64,000 nucleotides of DNA, from positions 1,550,001 through 1,614,000 of the forward strand of contig CP073763.1 in the NCBI GenBank assembly GCA_018399075.1, in the 5' to 3' direction. Source of the DNA: Simkaniaceae bacterium (GTDB taxonomy: Bacteria > Chlamydiota > Chlamydiia > Chlamydiales > Simkaniaceae). The position numbers and the translations under genes were made by a program. The notes beneath the pieces were generated by a model. That model was not told the DNA's origin and searched no databases. It saw only the letters and a list, made by a program, of their open reading frames with translations. Numbering within the stretch: the stretch's first letter is position 1; every line of letters begins with the position of its first letter. Below, piece by piece: positions 62,249 to 64,000 of this stretch.

Positions 62249-62479
62249 TTACAACACTTCTTTTTCCCAAGCCATCACTGCCATTTTTGCGGCATGAAGT
62301 CCTTTTAGTTGCCCCTCTTCATATCTAAAGAACGGATGGTTTTCGAGCTCTGGATAATCATTGGGCTGAAGAATGTCATCTGTCGTAACATTGGGTATAA
62401 TCGCACTTGCATGTTTCAGGAGTTTTTTTTCCTGCTGCTCAATGAGTTCATTAAAGAGGGCTTCCAATGACTTTTTCAT
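62249..62479 (-). CDS. Small conserved hypothetical protein downstream of tadA
   Basis: 76 residues, mostly helical, with NPxDYPELENHPFFRYEEGQLKGLHAAKMA-type motifs and no signal. It overlaps tadA by 29 bases, and lies in the position of CT845 relative to CT844 (tadA) in Chlamydia. The sequence DDILQPNDYPELENHPFFRYEEG is short but strongly charged. I do not know its function; translational coupling to the deaminase is clear. Confidence 0.65.
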   Translation of the reverse strand: MKKSLEALFNELIEQQEKKLLKHASAIIPNVTTDDILQPNDYPELENHPFFRYEEGQLKGLHAAKMAVMAWEKEVL

Positions 62480-62951
62480 CTCTTTTCCTTTGTATTTTGA
62501 AAAACTCTTTCATAAGAGTTGCCGATTTCTCTTTTAAGAGCCCTCCTTCAATTAGAAGGGTGTGAGTGGGGTGCCGGGACTCAAAAACATTAATATAGCT
62601 CCCATGGGCTCCATGTCGAAGATCAGGGGCACCCCAGACAACGCGCCCTACCCTAGAGAGAAGGAGAGCTCCCGCACACATCAAACAAGGCTCTAAGGTT
62701 GTATAGAGGGTCGTTTCAAGGAGACGCCAATCTCCAAGGGCTTGAGCTCCAGAGCGGATGGCTAAAACCTCAGCATGAGCTGAAGGATCTTTAAGCTCTT
62801 CCATCTGATTATGAGCTCGGGCAATAATCTTTTGATCTTGAACCAAAACAGCTCCAACAGGAACCTCCTCTTTTTCAAAAGATTTCTTTGCTTCAAGGAA
62901 AGCTTCTTCCATCATCTCAGTATCAAAGTTTGAAAAAATTTGTTTACTCAT
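62451..62951 (-). CDS. tadA: tRNA-specific adenosine deaminase
   Basis: 166 residues. Makes inosine at the wobble base of tRNA-Arg(ACG). The zinc site is HAEVLAIR and PCLMCAGAL, with the catalytic Glu in HAE. The order CT843-rpsO/pnp-tadA is that of Chlamydia. It overlaps the small downstream gene. Confidence 0.95.
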   Translation of the reverse strand: MSKQIFSNFDTEMMEEAFLEAKKSFEKEEVPVGAVLVQDQKIIARAHNQMEELKDPSAHAEVLAIRSGAQALGDWRLLETTLYTTLEPCLMCAGALLLSRVGRVVWGAPDLRHGAHGSYINVFESRHPTHTLLIEGGLLKEKSATLMKEFFKIQRKRDEKVIGSPL

Positions 62952-63017
62952 ACATTACTATGATAACTGGATAGAGATTGATAAAGAAGGCAAAAGATTA
63001 TTTGAACACTCTCTTTC

Positions 63018-63046
63018 TTGAATTATATCTGGATCCTTGATACAAT
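63018..63046 (+). promoter_or_regulatory. Promoter of rpsO-pnp
   Basis: TTGAAT, 17-base spacer, TACAAT, with a TG just before the -10. The predicted start lies about 65 bases upstream of the rpsO ATG. Confidence 0.75.
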
Positions 63047-63115
63047 CAAGCCTGTCATAAGAACAGATAAAGTCTAAATCATGTCTAACAATAATGTCTA
63101 AAGGAGTATAAATAA

Positions 63116-63385
63116 ATGTCTTTAGATAAAGGTACTAAAGAAGAAATTACTAAGAAGTTTCAGCTGCACGAGAAAGATACTGGCTCAGCTGACGTCCAAA
63201 TAGCCATTCTCACAGAGAGAATCACAGAACTCACTGACCATTTAAAGCTTGCTCCTAAGGACCATGCCTCTAGGCTGGCTCTACTAAAGCTTGTTGGCCA
63301 AAGACGTAAACTTCTCGATTACTTGAATTCAACGGATACTAAGCGTTATCAAACACTGATTACACGGTTAAAACTCCGCAAGTAA
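63116..63385 (+). CDS. rpsO: 30S ribosomal protein S15
   Basis: 89 residues, full length. Motifs [23 protein letters not shown] and [22 protein letters not shown] are those of S15, which binds 16S rRNA helices 20-22. AAGGAG lies nine bases upstream. It is followed by a terminator and then pnp, the arrangement seen in E. coli and Chlamydia. Confidence 0.98.
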   Translation: MSLDKGTKEEITKKFQLHEKDTGSADVQIAILTERITELTDHLKLAPKDHASRLALLKLVGQRRKLLDYLNSTDTKRYQTLITRLKLRK

Positions 63386-63401
63386 AGTTGTTTCTTTAAA
63401 T

Positions 63402-63430
63402 GCCAGGGGTAATCCCCCTGGCTTTTTTTT
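63402..63430 (+). terminator. Terminator or attenuator between rpsO and pnp
   Basis: Stem GCCAGGGG / CCCCTGGC with a five-base loop followed by eight T. Read-through into pnp is expected if it is partial, as in E. coli. Confidence 0.92.
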
Positions 63431-63484
63431 CAAATTTTCCCTTCTTGCAACTATTCTAACTCCCTGATAAACTCTCCTTTTTTG

Positions 63485-63550
63485 CCTCTGAATCCGACCT
63501 AAGGATGTTTAGGTTAAATGTGTTTAGGTCGCATTCAGGGGTGTTAACCT
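63485..63550 (+). promoter_or_regulatory. Long hairpin and possible pseudoknot in the pnp leader
   Basis: Bases 63485-63502 pair with 63524-63541 (17 pairs, one C:C mismatch and one G:U). In the 21-base loop, AGGTTAA (63511-63517) is complementary to TTAACCT (63544-63550) just downstream of the stem, which would make an H-type pseudoknot. The ribosome site GGAG (63560-63563) follows ten bases later. A leader hairpin cut by RNase III controls E. coli pnp; the role here is inferred. Confidence 0.6.
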
Positions 63551-63567
63551 TAGAATCCAGGAGTTAC

Positions 63568-64000
63568 ATGGAACTCAAACAAAAAGAACTTGAATCGAAA
63601 TCTGTCACCGTTTCAATCGGTGGAAGAGAAATCACCTTTGAATCAGGAAAAATCGCTCGCCAAGCGGGAGGATCTGTCATGGTCCGTGCAGGAGATACAA
63701 TGCTCCTTTCAACGGCTTGTATGGGAGCTCCACTTGATGAGGTAGATTTTCTTCCTCTTCGAGTCGATTACCAGGAAAGATTTTCTTCTGTTGGAAAAAC
63801 CCTCGGCGGTTTCATCAAACGTGAAGGACGTCCTACTGAAAAAGAAATTCTTACATGCCGTCTCACAGACCGCCCAATTCGCCCAATGTTTGAAGATGGC
63901 TATTATAATGACACTCAAGTCATCACCTCTGTCCTCTCTTATGATGGTGTTCACCAAACAGAACCTCTAGCGATTTGCGCAGCCTCAGCGGCTCTTGTCA
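63568..64000 (+). CDS. pnp: Polynucleotide phosphorylase (3' end outside window)
   Basis: 3'-5' phosphorolytic exoribonuclease of mRNA turnover. Only the first 144 codons are visible; the frame runs off the window edge. ATG 63568 with GGAG five bases upstream. The first RNase PH-like domain is recognisable by ITFESGKIARQAGGSVMV, RVDYQERFSSVGKTLGGF and FIKREGRPTEKEILTCRL, all standard PNPase blocks. It follows rpsO, with a long leader hairpin in between that is the likely autoregulatory site. Confidence 0.95.
   Translation, partial: MELKQKELESKSVTVSIGGREITFESGKIARQAGGSVMVRAGDTMLLSTACMGAPLDEVDFLPLRVDYQERFSSVGKTLGGFIKREGRPTEKEILTCRLTDRPIRPMFEDGYYNDTQVITSVLSYDGVHQTEPLAICAASAALV

Noticed and set aside
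63081-63101. Small upstream ORF MSNNNV just before the rpsO ribosome site
   Set aside because: Six codons only, its stop overlaps the Shine-Dalgarno of rpsO; it could be a leader peptide but nothing supports translation, and no ribosome site precedes it.

Overview
The window is chromosomal DNA of a member of the phylum Chlamydiae, most likely a Chlamydiales lineage outside Chlamydiaceae (an amoeba-associated, Simkania/Waddlia/Parachlamydia-like organism). The evidence is gene order. The blocks acpP-fabG-fabD-fabH / recR-bamA-skp-lpxD / pdhA-pdhB-pdhC, msbA-accA-(CT266-like)-ihf, groES-groEL beside pepF, rpmE-prfA-prmC-ffh-rpsP-trmD-rplS-rnhB-gmk-rpoZ-like-metG-recD, and tadA/rpsO-pnp reproduce neighbourhoods I know from Chlamydia. 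Genes absent from classical Chlamydiaceae as far as I know (LicD-like protein, GH64-like glucanase, tandem MFS carriers, SDR dehydrogenase) sit between them. I judge genus from general knowledge only and cannot fix it here. The DNA is densely coding, about 40% GC by eye, with no insertion sequence, phage, CRISPR array or rRNA. No gene-free stretch exceeds 300 bases; the longest are about 200-220 bases.

Layout. 1-5141: the end of a polyamine ABC transporter (potB partial, potC) and three tandem MFS carriers. 5177-8143 (-): fatty acid synthesis operon. 8365-14757: a small hydrophobic protein, recR, bamA, skp, lpxD and a CorA-type channel. 14754-19346 (-): a membrane/coiled-coil protein, the pyruvate dehydrogenase E1a-E1b-E2 operon and a tiny lipoprotein. 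19436-25279: an exonuclease, paired BamE-like lipoproteins, a small barrel protein, a GH64-like secreted protein and a Ser/Thr kinase. 25366-33227 (-): msbA, accA, an L,D-transpeptidase, a CT266-like protein, IHF/HU, tyrS and two small unknowns. 33342-40088: rpiA, a DUF151 nuclease, ptsH, pepF, groESL and an AsmA-like anchor protein. 40137-45617: unknowns, SDR, NUDIX, LicD-like, a lipoprotein/barrel pair and tRNA-Asn. 45670-58830: recD2, a 35-residue basic protein, then the conserved translation/secretion cluster on the minus strand. 58952-64000: an inactive rhomboid-like protein, a Clp-like AAA+ protein with degenerate extra modules, tadA, rpsO and the start of pnp.

Functional theme. Much of the window builds the envelope: lipids (fab, accA), lipid A (lpxD, msbA), outer membrane assembly (bamA, skp, BamE-like lipoproteins) and peptidoglycan-type cross-linking (L,D-transpeptidase). 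The second theme is protein synthesis and quality control. The most unusual items are the Clp-like protein with two decayed AAA modules before one intact module (59953-62247), a possible pseudoknot in the pnp leader (63485-63550), a 35-residue basic protein with its own strong promoter (47967-48074), several genes whose predicted transcript starts at the start codon, and an EF-hand-like insert in MsbA.
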